A stretch of DNA of 55,867 bases, from the IMG/VR virus record IMGVR_UViG_3300046642_000249, positions 1 through 55,867 of that record. One strand, written 5' to 3'. Below are positions 11,996 through 20,174 of this stretch, one piece after another (positions within the stretch are counted from its first letter, which is position 1; every line of letters begins with the position of its first letter). Below the pieces are notes generated by a model. It was not told the DNA's origin. It ran no database searches and saw only the letters and a program-made list of their open reading frames with translations. The stretch is from a virus. The position numbers and the translations under genes are program-made.

Positions 11996-12591
11996 TCGTC
12001 GATCCGCACGACTACGGCATCGACCTGTTGGCCTCTGATCTCGTGCGCTCGCCGGGGCTGCACGCGAGCACGGTGTTCAATGGGCTGTTCGAGGAGCTGG
12101 ATCCTGACCGCTACAAGTATGATGGTCCTCCGAATCCGATGTCGCTCGCGATGGGGACCGCATGGGAGAAGCATCTCGAATGGCTCCTCGTCAAGAACGG
12201 GGTTGAGGCTGTTCGACCCGGCGAGCACATGAGCCCCCCGTGCGGCCCCAGCGAGACGGTGATTGCGTATTCGCCCGACCTGATCCTGTTCAACGGTGTC
12301 GTGCGCTGCGGCGAGATCAAGTGGACGTCGAAGAGCGCGAAGGATCTGCCGATGGCCGTCTCGACGTTCCTGCCGCCGAAGTATGACAAGTATCTGTGTC
12401 AGCTCATGCTCTACACCTACTGGCTGCGGATCGAGTTTGACGTCGAGGTGCAGGGGTGGCTCTCGCTCTCGCTGATGCATCAGGCGTGGAACCCACAGTT
12501 TAGGTGCTACAACCTCGACTTCGTGGACCGAGAGTTGCACGACAATTACCAGATGTGTATGAACTACGCCATTGAAAAGGGGCTGATCTGA
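11992..12591 (+). CDS. PD-(D/E)XK nuclease (Cas4/RecB-like)
   Basis: A 199-residue protein from GTG 11992, which overlaps the preceding stop. Motif I is AMGTAWEKHLEW (about 53-64), motif II is YSPDLI with D96, motif III is GEIKWTS with E108 and K110, followed by a tyrosine-rich motif (QLMLYTYWLRIEF). These are the RecB-like exonuclease signatures. In phages such nucleases precede Sak4-type annealing ATPases and process DNA ends for recombination or degrade host DNA. The upstream GTG at 11980 would overlap the membrane peptide more and lacks extra support. Confidence 0.75.
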   Translation: MIVDPHDYGIDLLASDLVRSPGLHASTVFNGLFEELDPDRYKYDGPPNPMSLAMGTAWEKHLEWLLVKNGVEAVRPGEHMSPPCGPSETVIAYSPDLILFNGVVRCGEIKWTSKSAKDLPMAVSTFLPPKYDKYLCQLMLYTYWLRIEFDVEVQGWLSLSLMHQAWNPQFRCYNLDFVDRELHDNYQMCMNYAIEKGLI

Positions 12592-13409
12592 TGCCAACAC
12601 CCTCCCGATTCTCACGCTTCACGCGCGCGACCGACGACATGAAGTTCCGAGTCATCTCGACGAATGCCGGAGAACCCGGCTCAGGCAAGTCATCGTGGTG
12701 GCTGGGCGCGCCCGGTCCTCAGGTGTGGCTCTCGTTCGACGGCGGGCTGGAGAAGATCGTCGCAGACCATCTGCGCGAGAATCCGGGCCGCGAGATCTAC
12801 GTCGCGACCTACGATCTGGGCCTGATCCCGACGCTCGAAGACGAGAACGAAGTGCCGAAGTACTCGCAGGAGATGGCGATTGAACTGCGCGAGAAGGTGC
12901 TGAAGGACTTCAACACGGCCATCCGCGATGGCGCCCGCACAGTCATCCTTGACCGCGAGGACAGCTTCTGGAACGAATGCACCTACGCGGAGTTCGGGGA
13001 TCCGAAGACTGGCAGCCCGAAGGATTGGGGCGCGCTGAAGGACGTCGAGCGCCGCATGGTCGCGACGGCCAAAGCGTCGGACATCAATCTGGGGCTCATT
13101 CAGGGCCTGAGGAATGAGTGGATCTCACAGGTGAACAAGAAGACCGGCGCGAAGGGCATCACGCAGAGCGGTCGGCGCGTGTCGGCGGGCCACGACGAGG
13201 CCGAGTTCATGACGTTCCACAACCTCTACCACGCGCGCACGACGCAGATCAATCTGAACGGTGAGAAAGAAGTCAACTTCGACATCCATGTGGGCAAGTC
13301 ACATGAGCGGTCGATTCAGGAGCAGGACTTCCAGAATGTGAGCTTTGTCGAGATGGCGCAGCTGATGTTCCCGACGAGCCAAGAGTCCGATTGGGAAGAT
13401 AGTAAGTAG
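12591..13409 (+). CDS. Sak4-like RecA-fold ATPase
   Basis: A 272-residue AAA_24-type protein with Walker A GEPGSGKS (residues 27-34) and Walker B as ARTVILDREDSFW (about 114-126), where ILD provides the acidic residue. The motif INLGLIQGLRNEW follows, as in Sak4/UvsX-related annealing proteins. Established: Sak4 proteins assist single-strand annealing with an SSB partner; the SSB-like gene at 10451 and the PD-(D/E)XK nuclease next door fit that system. TGATG overlap with the nuclease. Confidence 0.7.
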   Translation: MPTPSRFSRFTRATDDMKFRVISTNAGEPGSGKSSWWLGAPGPQVWLSFDGGLEKIVADHLRENPGREIYVATYDLGLIPTLEDENEVPKYSQEMAIELREKVLKDFNTAIRDGARTVILDREDSFWNECTYAEFGDPKTGSPKDWGALKDVERRMVATAKASDINLGLIQGLRNEWISQVNKKTGAKGITQSGRRVSAGHDEAEFMTFHNLYHARTTQINLNGEKEVNFDIHVGKSHERSIQEQDFQNVSFVEMAQLMFPTSQESDWEDSK

Positions 13410-13410
13410 C

Positions 13411-13851
13411 ATGGCATCAAAAACGACCTTGTGGCGGCGAGCAAATCCCCTAGCGGCTAAGGCACATCGGGACCGAGAGCAGAAACGGGCTCACGATCCT
13501 GTGACCCGCAGCCGTCACAAGGTGTATAACGAGAGCTACCGCCATCAGACCAAAGTAGACGCGCTGAGTGCGTATGGTGGCTGCTTCTGTGCATGTTGCA
13601 ATGAAGACTGTTTGCCCTTTCTGTCGCTCGATCACGTTGACAACGATGGAGCGGCCCATCGACGAGAGGTGAAGCGAGTGTCTGGAGCATCTTTTTACAG
13701 TTATCTTCGGGCGCGAAACTACCCAAAAGAACCGAGGCTTCAAGTGCTGTGTTACAACTGCAATTGCGGAAAGCGTGTAAACGGTGGGATCTGTCCACAT
13801 GAAGAGATGCGGAAACTTCGGCGTGAAGAGGACTGGCAGGACACGGTCTGA
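13411..13851 (+). CDS. HNH homing-type endonuclease
   Basis: A 146-residue protein starting 1 bp after the ATPase stop. A basic N-terminus (KTTLWRRANPLAAKAHRDREQKR) is followed by CFCACCNEDCLPFLSLDHVDNDGAAHR (about 58-84), the DHV(D)ND core of HNH nucleases, and then VLCYNCNCGKRVNGGICPH as the zinc/N-half. This architecture is common in mobile phage HNH genes. It sits between two recombination genes and has a TGATG junction to the next, so its insertion did not break either neighbour. Confidence 0.75.
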   Translation: MASKTTLWRRANPLAAKAHRDREQKRAHDPVTRSRHKVYNESYRHQTKVDALSAYGGCFCACCNEDCLPFLSLDHVDNDGAAHRREVKRVSGASFYSYLRARNYPKEPRLQVLCYNCNCGKRVNGGICPHEEMRKLRREEDWQDTV

Positions 13852-14579
13852 TGCTGCTCATAGATGATCGAGCCGGATCAGAAGAGCTGGCCAAACCGCT
13901 CCGGGCGATGGGCCTCCCGGTCACCCTCGAACGCTTGGAGTTCGGGGACGTGGCGTTCATCGGGCGCGGAGTGGGCGGCATCGATGTCTCGGTCGGCATC
14001 GAGTTCAAGCAGCTGGGCGAGCTGGTGCAGGCCCTCCGCACGGAACGCTTGGCCGGTCACCAGCTTCCCGGCATGCGCGAGTGCTACGACTTCAGCTACC
14101 TGCTCATCGAGGGGCCGTGGCTCTACGACAAGAGCGGGCGCCTGCAGCGGCGCTCGAAGATGTCCAAGGCGCTCAAGCCGCTCGGTGGCTCGATGTCGAT
14201 CAGCGAGCTGCTGAAGCGCGTGTTCGTGCTGCATCTGGCCGGTGGGTTGAATCCCCTGTGGACGTCCTCCCGGCAGGACACGCTGTCCGTGATTCGTGAC
14301 CTCTACCGGACGTGGACCGACAAGGCCCTCGACGAGCACAAGTCTCACCTCGCGGTCTACACGCCACCGGCCCCGATCTACGTCCCGGTGACGCCCGCCT
14401 CGCACTGCGCCAAGGGGATCGAGGGGATCGGCTGGCCGAAGGCCCACGCGATTGCCAAACACTTCAAGACGGTCGAAGCGATGGTCGCGGCCGACGAGAA
14501 GGAGTGGATGAAGGTTGAGGGCATTGGCAAGGAGCTGGCCGCGCGGGCGGTTCGCGCTTTGCATGAGAATCATTCATGA
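13851..14579 (+). CDS. ERCC4-type (XPF/Mus81-like) nuclease with HhH
   Basis: A 242-residue protein. The nuclease core is MLLIDDRAGS, then GDVAFIGRG (about 31-39) and the catalytic IEFKQLGELVQALRTERLAGH (about 48-68), matching GDx(n)ERKx3D of ERCC4 nucleases in relaxed form. The C-terminal 55 residues form two helix-hairpin-helix units (GIEGIGWPKAHAIAKHF and VEGIGKELAARAVRAL) that bind branched DNA. The role inferred is cutting branched recombination or replication intermediates before packaging. Confidence 0.75.
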   Translation: MLLIDDRAGSEELAKPLRAMGLPVTLERLEFGDVAFIGRGVGGIDVSVGIEFKQLGELVQALRTERLAGHQLPGMRECYDFSYLLIEGPWLYDKSGRLQRRSKMSKALKPLGGSMSISELLKRVFVLHLAGGLNPLWTSSRQDTLSVIRDLYRTWTDKALDEHKSHLAVYTPPAPIYVPVTPASHCAKGIEGIGWPKAHAIAKHFKTVEAMVAADEKEWMKVEGIGKELAARAVRALHENHS

Positions 14580-14821
14580 CCAATGCACACCGTGACCGAA
14601 TGCTCCTCCTCGTGCTGAAGAAGCAGACGCAGCAGGATGTATGGATCAAGTGGATCTTCGGCATCGTGGCCGCTGGCATGATGACGAAGGAATCCGGCGA
14701 CAAGATCGGCATGGACATCCGCAAAGAGATGGCCGAGATCGACGCCGAGTTCGAGTCGCTGGAAGCCGCGATGACCTTCTCCGAGATGCCCGAGCTTAAA
14801 GGCCCGACGACGATTAACTAG
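14576..14821 (+). CDS. Hypothetical 81-residue protein
   Basis: MTNAHRDRMLLLVLKKQTQQD..., with a hydrophobic patch (WIKWIFGIVAAGMM, about 24-37) and an acidic helical C-terminus. ATGA overlap with the nuclease gene. It could be a small membrane-associated protein. Not recognised. Confidence 0.5.
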   Translation: MTNAHRDRMLLLVLKKQTQQDVWIKWIFGIVAAGMMTKESGDKIGMDIRKEMAEIDAEFESLEAAMTFSEMPELKGPTTIN

Positions 14822-14825
14822 GAGC

Positions 14826-15221
14826 ATGAATGTCCCCAAGGCGACCATCGAAGAGTGGCGAGCTACTTGGCACGCCCACTACGACGTCTCTAACTTAGGG
14901 CGTGTTCGTAGTGTAGCTCGCGGCACTGCTCGTATCCTAAAACCCGGCCGGTCGAGTTCAGGTTACTGGAGTGTGTCCTTCGGCCGAAAAGCTGGCTCGC
15001 AGAGTGTTCACGTTCTTGTGGCAGCAGCGTTTATCGGCCCCAAGCCTGCAGGTTGTGAAGTTCGGCACAAAGATGACGACAGGTCGAATGCTTGTGCGGA
15101 CAACCTTGAATACGGTAAGCGCATTGACAACGTCCACGACATGATGCTGCGCGGACGACAAGTCTGCGCCATACGAACGCTACGCCGAGACTGGCACGGC
15201 AGGGTGCTTCCCCGTGAATAG
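14826..15221 (+). CDS. NUMOD4-HNH homing endonuclease
   Basis: A 131-residue protein. An N-terminal NUMOD4-like region (IEEWRATWHAHYDVSNLGRVRS, then ILKPGRSSSGYWSVSF) is followed by an HNH_3 core: VHVLVAAAFIGPKPAGCEVRHKDDDRSNACADNLEY. This is the classic free-standing phage homing endonuclease of the I-TevIII/HNH group. It lies immediately before DNA polymerase, overlapping its GTG start by 8 bp, a position typical for homing genes targeting the polymerase locus. Confidence 0.8.
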   Translation: MNVPKATIEEWRATWHAHYDVSNLGRVRSVARGTARILKPGRSSSGYWSVSFGRKAGSQSVHVLVAAAFIGPKPAGCEVRHKDDDRSNACADNLEYGKRIDNVHDMMLRGRQVCAIRTLRRDWHGRVLPRE

Positions 15222-17295
15222 CCCGAAGGCGGTTATAGACTTTGAAACAAGGAGCGCATGTGACCTTAAAAAGCACGGGACGTGGCGCTACTCCTGCCAT
15301 CCGACGACCGAGGTCCTCTGCCTCGCGTTCCGCCTCCCGACGTGGACGAAAGACCGCGTCGAGTGGTGGCATCCAGCGCATCCCTCGATGTTCCTACCCG
15401 AAGGGAACAGTGATCCTTCAGCTCTCCGAGAACTACACGGGTATCTTCAGGCCGGTGGGCTCGTCGAAGCCCACAACGTCTGGTTCGAGTTCTGCATCTG
15501 GAACAACCTCATGGTACCTCGCCAAGGATGGGCTCCTATACCACTTACGCAGTGGCGATGCTCGGCAGCTAAGGCAGCTACTCACGCACTCCCTCGAAGT
15601 CTTGATAAGGCAGCAGCGGCCCTGAGGCTCCGTCATCAGAAGGACGTCGAGGGGTCCAAGCTGATGAAGAAGATGACGAAGCCGCGCAAGTCGAAGGTCG
15701 CGGAGCGGAAGGTCTGGGACGCTCTGGGCGTCGAACATCCACGCGTGCTCTGGCACGACAGCCCCGAGATGCTCGCGCGACTGATCGAGTATTGTCGGCA
15801 GGACGTGCTCGCGGAGGAGTCGCTGTCGAACCGCCTCCCCGACCTCTCGCCTGACGAGACGCGCCTCTTCCAGCTCGATCTGGCGATCAACCTGCGTGGC
15901 TTCCAGATCGACCGGACAGCCGTGAAGATGGCGCTGCAGCTCGTTCACCGCGAGACGGTCCTGTTCAACCAAGAACTGTCCACGATCACCGAGGGCGCGA
16001 TCAAGAAGTTCTCCCAACGAAAGAGGGTGCTCGCATGGCTGGAGGCACAGGATTTCTGGTTGCCGAATACGCAGGGCGGTACGCTGGACGAGTGTCTCGC
16101 CTTTCTGACCTTGAATGGGTCCGTTACTTCTACATCTGTCGCCCGCGTTATCGCTATCGTCCGTACCCTTGGTCGGTCGTCAACTGCCAAGTATGTCGCG
16201 ATGAAGCGGTGGTGGGACCAGCGGGATGGCCGCGTTCGTGGCGGATTGCTGTATCACGGAGCGTCGACCGGGCGCTGGAGCGGCAAGGGCATCCAGCCGC
16301 ACAATTTCCCGAAGGGCGTTTTGAAGGGTGAGATCGGCGAGGATGGGGACTACCTGAGAGGGGACGATGGCAAAGTCTCGAAGGTTGAGATGGCTCGGCT
16401 CTGGGCGGCGATTAAGGGCGGCAAGCGTGACGACCTCATCTCCCGATTTGGAGGTGTTATGGAGTCACTATCTACCGCCCTTCGAGGAGCCATCGTGGCT
16501 GGTCACGGACGGAAACTCTTTGTGGCTGATTACTCGTCCATCGAAGCGCGTGTCCTACTCTGGCTTGCGGGGGACGACGCTGCCCTCGCGATGTTTCGCC
16601 GGGACGAAGACATCTACGTGGATATGGCGCGCAGCATTCGCCCTGATGCTGATCGAGCTTTGGGCAAGGTGGCTATTCTAGGGTTGGGCTATGGAATGGG
16701 CGCGGACAAGTTCTACGCGACGTGCCTGTCGTGGGGCATCCCGATCACTGAGGAGCTGGCTCAGGAAACGGTGGATGCCTACCGGACGAAATACTGGCGC
16801 GTGAAGCAGCTCTGGCGGGACGTCGAGGCTGCGGCCATCGAGGCCGTCCAGACGCGCAAGCCGGTCAACGTCGCCTGCGTGACCTTCTACACGTTCGGTT
16901 CGTTCCTCTACTGCCGCCTCCCGAGCGGGCGCCTGCTGGCCTACGCCTACCCCGAAGTTCGCGAAAAGATGACAGCGTGGGGCCAAATGAGGACAGCACT
17001 GACCTTCATGGGGGTCGATACGAAGACCCACCAGTGGAAGCGCCAGTCCTCGTATGGCGGGCTCACCGTCGAGAACATCGTGCAGGCCATCAGCCGCGAC
17101 CTCATGGCACGGGGCATGCTCAGATGTGAGGAGAGTGGGTACCCCGTCATCCTGAGCGTTCACGACGAGGTGCTGAGTGAGGCAGCGGACGGCGATCTCG
17201 CGGAGTTCGTCGCGCTGCTCACGGAGTTGCCCGATTGGGCATACGGTTGCCCCATAGCCGCTGAAGGCTGGGTGGGCGTGAGGTATCGGAAATGA
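15214..17295 (+). CDS. DNA polymerase I (family A) with 3'-5' exonuclease
   Basis: A 693-residue protein from GTG 15214. Exonuclease motifs: Exo I VIDFETRS (residues 7-14), Exo II LVEAHNVWFEF (about 82), Exo III YCRQDVLAEESL (about 190). Polymerase motifs: A DYSSIEARVLLWLAG (about 430), B as KVAILGLGYGMGADKFY (about 485), C SVHDEVLSEA (near 655). All key aspartates are present, so it is predicted to be an active, proofreading replicative polymerase. No 5' nuclease domain is fused. It lies after a homing endonuclease and overlaps the next gene by ATGA. Confidence 0.9.
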   Translation: MNSPKAVIDFETRSACDLKKHGTWRYSCHPTTEVLCLAFRLPTWTKDRVEWWHPAHPSMFLPEGNSDPSALRELHGYLQAGGLVEAHNVWFEFCIWNNLMVPRQGWAPIPLTQWRCSAAKAATHALPRSLDKAAAALRLRHQKDVEGSKLMKKMTKPRKSKVAERKVWDALGVEHPRVLWHDSPEMLARLIEYCRQDVLAEESLSNRLPDLSPDETRLFQLDLAINLRGFQIDRTAVKMALQLVHRETVLFNQELSTITEGAIKKFSQRKRVLAWLEAQDFWLPNTQGGTLDECLAFLTLNGSVTSTSVARVIAIVRTLGRSSTAKYVAMKRWWDQRDGRVRGGLLYHGASTGRWSGKGIQPHNFPKGVLKGEIGEDGDYLRGDDGKVSKVEMARLWAAIKGGKRDDLISRFGGVMESLSTALRGAIVAGHGRKLFVADYSSIEARVLLWLAGDDAALAMFRRDEDIYVDMARSIRPDADRALGKVAILGLGYGMGADKFYATCLSWGIPITEELAQETVDAYRTKYWRVKQLWRDVEAAAIEAVQTRKPVNVACVTFYTFGSFLYCRLPSGRLLAYAYPEVREKMTAWGQMRTALTFMGVDTKTHQWKRQSSYGGLTVENIVQAISRDLMARGMLRCEESGYPVILSVHDEVLSEAADGDLAEFVALLTELPDWAYGCPIAAEGWVGVRYRK

Positions 17296-17582
17296 GAGAT
17301 CTCAAGGCAGAGTTCGAGGCGTTCCACGCGGACAACCCGCATGTGTTCACGATGCTGGCAGACATCGCGCTCGACGCGCGCTCGCGCCGCAAGACCCGCT
17401 GGGGCATCGCGGCCCTCTTCGAGCGGCTGCGCTGGATCAGCGAGTTCGAGACGTCGGGCGACCTGTACAAGCTGAACAACAACCACCGGGCGTTCTACGC
17501 GCGCCTGCTCATGGCGACGTATCCCGAGCTGGACAAGTTCTTCGAGACGCGCTTCCAGAACCACGCGGAGGATGTCGCATGA
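17292..17582 (+). CDS. Conserved 96-residue phage protein
   Basis: MRDLKAEFEAFHADNPHVFTMLADIALDAR..., all helical with the motif WGIAALFERLRW and YKLNNNHRAFYARLLM. Proteins with this NNHR(A/P)FYAR pattern are frequent in phages beside polymerase or helicase genes and are uncharacterised. ATGA coupled on both sides. A replication accessory role is inferred only from position. Confidence 0.6.
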   Translation: MRDLKAEFEAFHADNPHVFTMLADIALDARSRRKTRWGIAALFERLRWISEFETSGDLYKLNNNHRAFYARLLMATYPELDKFFETRFQNHAEDVA

Positions 17583-17764
17583 TCACCAAGATCTACGTCG
17601 TCGTTGACGGGAACGTCGAGCAGTCCTACTGGACCACCGAGAAGCTCGCGTTGGTCGCGCTGGAACGCTACCGCAAAGCTGGCCTCGTTTCTGCAAAGGC
17701 AGAGGTCGAAGTGCTGGGCGTCAACATCGATGGGTTTACCCGTCGCAAACTGGAGAAGAAGTAA
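17579..17764 (+). CDS. Hypothetical 61-residue protein
   Basis: MITKIYVVVDGNVEQSYWTTEKLALVALERY..., with a beta-alpha-beta pattern and basic C-terminus (GFTRRKLEKK). ATGA overlap before and TAATG overlap after. Not recognised. Confidence 0.5.
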   Translation: MITKIYVVVDGNVEQSYWTTEKLALVALERYRKAGLVSAKAEVEVLGVNIDGFTRRKLEKK

Positions 17765-18108
17765 TGGCTATCTCGCTCGTCGGCACGGTCGAACAGACGG
17801 TCACGCTCACGACGGCTCAACAGGTCAAGCTCCGCAAGGAGCTGCGGGAGTATGCGAAGCTCTCGGTGCAGATCAAGGAGCTGGAAGCCAAGAAGAAGGC
17901 CGCGAACGCGAAGATCGCGGAGGTTCGCGAGGAAGCAGGGCTCGATACGTTCGAGCTGGATGGGTTCTCGGTGACGCTGGTGGCGCCGGTTCGCGAGGTG
18001 CTCGATCACAAGAAGCTCATCGCGCTGGGCTGCAAGCTCGAATGGCTGGAGAAGGCCACGGTGATGACGCCGACCGCCGCCTATACGAAAGTGACGGCGC
18101 CCAAGTGA
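17764..18108 (+). CDS. Conserved 114-residue phage protein (coiled coil)
   Basis: MAISLVGTVEQTVTLTTAQQ... has a coiled-coil segment (VKLRKELREYAKLSVQIKEL, about 21-55) and a small beta domain (TFELDGFSVTLVAPVREVLDHKKLIALG). This helix plus beta layout is shared by many uncharacterised replication-module proteins of phages. Coupled to both neighbours. Function unknown. Confidence 0.55.
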   Translation: MAISLVGTVEQTVTLTTAQQVKLRKELREYAKLSVQIKELEAKKKAANAKIAEVREEAGLDTFELDGFSVTLVAPVREVLDHKKLIALGCKLEWLEKATVMTPTAAYTKVTAPK

Positions 18109-18371
18109 GGCGCGGACGGCCTCGCAAGGGCGAGTTCCGGCCCGCCACGGGCGAGATGCGCGCGACCACGAAGGACGCGATGACCTTCGAGGACTTCTGC
18201 GAGGAGCAGCGGATCCGCGTACAGGATCGGCTCTTCATGGTGCAGATCTCGAAGGAGCTACCCGGCGTCCACGCCATCGACGTGGAGTATCGCCAGTTTT
18301 CGCGGAACGACTTCTTCACGCGGAAACAGGTCGTGACGGAGCTGACGCAGGAGCGGAGGGGCAGGGTATAA
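18105..18371 (+). CDS. Hypothetical 88-residue protein
   Basis: GTG 18105 overlaps the previous stop (GTGA). The product VRRGRPRKGEFRPATGEMRATTK..., a basic N-terminus, then helices (FEDFCEEQRIRVQDRLFMVQIS). The N-terminal AT-hook-like RRGRPRKG could contact DNA. It ends at the promoter-like TATAAT, before the homing endonuclease gene. Confidence 0.55.
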   Translation: MRRGRPRKGEFRPATGEMRATTKDAMTFEDFCEEQRIRVQDRLFMVQISKELPGVHAIDVEYRQFSRNDFFTRKQVVTELTQERRGRV

Positions 18372-18390
18372 TAGTGGCACCCCCTTTGCA
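18367..18390 (+). promoter_or_regulatory. Promoter-like site: TATAAT plus TGGCAC-N6-TGCA
   Basis: A perfect TATAAT lies at 18367-18372 without a good -35 hexamer at the normal distance. Directly after it, TGGCACCCCCTTTGCA (18375-18390) matches a sigma-54 -24/-12 promoter with GG-N10-GC spacing and a perfect TTTGCA half. It precedes the LAGLIDADG gene and the exonuclease. Confidence 0.5.
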
Positions 18391-18403
18391 GCATGAACCT
18401 TAG

Positions 18404-18805
18404 ATGAGCTGGAACCGAGAAAGACTGGCGTGGGCGGCGGGCCTCTACGACGGTGAAGGCTCCCTCAGCTTTTGCAAGTCGGGAAACGGCCTCCCCCGTC
18501 AGTATTACCGATTGAATATGCAACTCGTCCAAACGGACGTCTCGGTGCTAGAACGCCTACAGGACGCTTTAAACGCGGGCGTTATCTACGGCCCGTATCG
18601 ACAGGGTCGGGCGCATCACAAGGACTACTGGCAGTGGCACGTTGACGCCTTCGAGAATATCCAGCACGTCGTCTGTCGTCTCTGGCCTTGGCTCTCGCAG
18701 CCGAAGCGTGATCAGGCGCGAAAGTCGCTTCTCGCTTACCGAGCATATTGTGCTCAGCCTCAGCTACCTAAGGGGCCAAGACCGAAAGGAAAGCCAGCGA
18801 AATGA
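18404..18805 (+). CDS. LAGLIDADG homing endonuclease
   Basis: A 133-residue protein with one LAGLIDADG-type helix, LAWAAGLYDGEGSLSF (residues 8-23), where the acidic D16/E18 pair is retained, and a following beta domain with NMQLVQTDVSVLERLQDAL. One-motif enzymes work as homodimers. It is inserted directly before the DEDD exonuclease gene and overlaps its start by ATGA (18802). No flanking intron was recognised, so it is a free-standing mobile gene. Confidence 0.75.
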   Translation: MSWNRERLAWAAGLYDGEGSLSFCKSGNGLPRQYYRLNMQLVQTDVSVLERLQDALNAGVIYGPYRQGRAHHKDYWQWHVDAFENIQHVVCRLWPWLSQPKRDQARKSLLAYRAYCAQPQLPKGPRPKGKPAK

Positions 18806-19582
18806 CTACACCCAAAGCTCCACGTATCATCCTCTGGGATATTTGAGACGACGCACAATCTGGTTGCCGTGTTCTCGCTGAAGAATCAGGACTGGATCAA
18901 CGCCGAGAACATCCTGCAGGAGCGTTACGTCGTGTGCGCCGCGTGGAAGGTGCTGGGCGAGAAGACGATCCATGCGGTCAGCACGCTGAACGACGCGAAG
19001 CGATTCGCGAAGAACCCACACGATGACACGCATGTCCTCGAAACGCTCCACAAGGTGCTCTCTGGCGCGGACATCATCGTCGCCCATAACGGGGACCAGT
19101 ATGACATCAAGTTCACCGAAGCGCGGATGCTCATCCAAGGTCTGCCGCCTCTCCCGCCGCTCGTCAAGGTGGACACGCTCACGGCTGCGCGGAGTCGCTT
19201 TCTGTTCAACGCCAACAATCTGGACTATCTGGGACAGATGCTTGGGCTGGGACGCAAGAAGGCTACGCCCAAGGGGCTCTGGCTCAAGGTGCTGAATGGG
19301 GACAAGGCCGCGATCCGCACGATGGTCGCCTACAACAAGGGCGACGTCAGCCTGCTGGAGAAGGTCTATCTGAGGCTGCGCCCCTACATGCCGAACCACA
19401 CCAACCGCGAGCTGTTCGGGCAGGAAGGCTGCCCACGGTGTGGAAGCTCGGAGGTGCAGAGGCGCGGGTTCCACCGTTCCACGACGCTCATGTATCAGAA
19501 GTTCGTCTGCGTGGCGTGTGGCGGCTGGTTCCGCTCGAAGGCCTCGATCAAGCCTAACACAGTCCGGCACCGGATCCTGTGA
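18802..19582 (+). CDS. DEDD 3'-5' exonuclease with zinc ribbon, frame broken after DI
   Basis: The first 14 codons (MTTPKAPRIILWDI) end at a TGA at 18844. The rest (ETTHNLVAVFSLKN...) continues from 18845 in the +1 frame. Joined, they give DIETT, the first catalytic motif of DnaQ/RNase-H-like exonucleases. Motif II is IIVAHNGDQYDIKF and motif III is YNKGDV. A C-terminal zinc ribbon follows (CPRCGS ... CVACGG). Without the join the protein lacks its first catalytic acid. The slip site ATT-TGA-G resembles the +1 site of prfB (CTT-TGA-C). Programmed frameshift, real mutation or base-calling error are all possible. Confidence 0.7.
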
Positions 19583-19733
19583 GTAGCGGGGGCTCAGGGG
19601 CGAAGGCCCATACTGGTCCTCATGGTCATACTGGACTCAGCTGATGGCGCGATTCTTGAAACGTGGACTGATGCGCTGCCTGCGGGCGACGATCAGTGTG
19701 AAGTTCCGATAGAGTTCGCGAGAGGGAGATCAA
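19583..19733 (+). other. Gap with no convincing gene
   Basis: Two short overlapping frames exist (from ATG 19622 and ATG 19644; the latter encodes a 22-residue basic peptide) but neither has a clear ribosome-binding site or motif. The last bases carry GAGGGAG for the gene at 19734. Confidence 0.4.
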
Positions 19734-20174
19734 ATGAGTGCATGGAGCTGCGGGTGCGACGTCGAAGCCAAACATCGCTGCTCGGCATATCCACGATGTG
19801 TGGGGCGCACCGTCGAGATCGGCCGGGAGCAGATTGAGCAGCACACCGCATTAGAAGAACTAAAAGCCACGGGTCTAACAGGTCCGTCAGGGGCCCTCTG
19901 GCGTAAGCAGCGCCCGCTGTTTAGCGGCGTCCTCTCATACTTCCCTGATGCGCTGCTTGAAGTGGCGCACGTCTCGTTCGTCGGCAACGAGCAGCATAAC
20001 GCTGGGCAGCCGCTGCACTGGGCGCGCGAGAAGTCAACCGATCAGCTCGACGCCGCTGCTCGTCACCTCCTCAACCATGCGACTGACCCCTACGACACTG
20101 ACGGCACCCTGCACCTCGCCAAAGCGGCGTGGCGCATTCTCGCAGAGCTTCAACTGCTGAAGGAGAGAGCATGA
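19734..20174 (+). CDS. dATP/dGTP diphosphohydrolase N-terminal-domain protein (DUF5664-like)
   Basis: A 146-residue protein. An N-terminal cysteine/histidine segment (CGCDVEAKHRC ... CVGR) precedes the DUF5664-like core: YFPDALLEVAHVSFVGNEQHNAG, then HWAREKSTDQLDAAARHLL and DGTLHLAKAAWRILAELQL. The spaced E, H, D residues fit an all-alpha NTP pyrophosphohydrolase. Established: related proteins act on dATP/dGTP in some phages. GAGGGAG precedes the start, and its stop overlaps the next gene. Confidence 0.65.
   Translation: MSAWSCGCDVEAKHRCSAYPRCVGRTVEIGREQIEQHTALEELKATGLTGPSGALWRKQRPLFSGVLSYFPDALLEVAHVSFVGNEQHNAGQPLHWAREKSTDQLDAAARHLLNHATDPYDTDGTLHLAKAAWRILAELQLLKERA

Noticed and set aside
18404-18805. 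Group I intron hosting the LAGLIDADG gene
   Set aside because: The gene lies between two complete coding ends with an ATGA overlap, leaving no room for intron core helices, and no split exon was found upstream.
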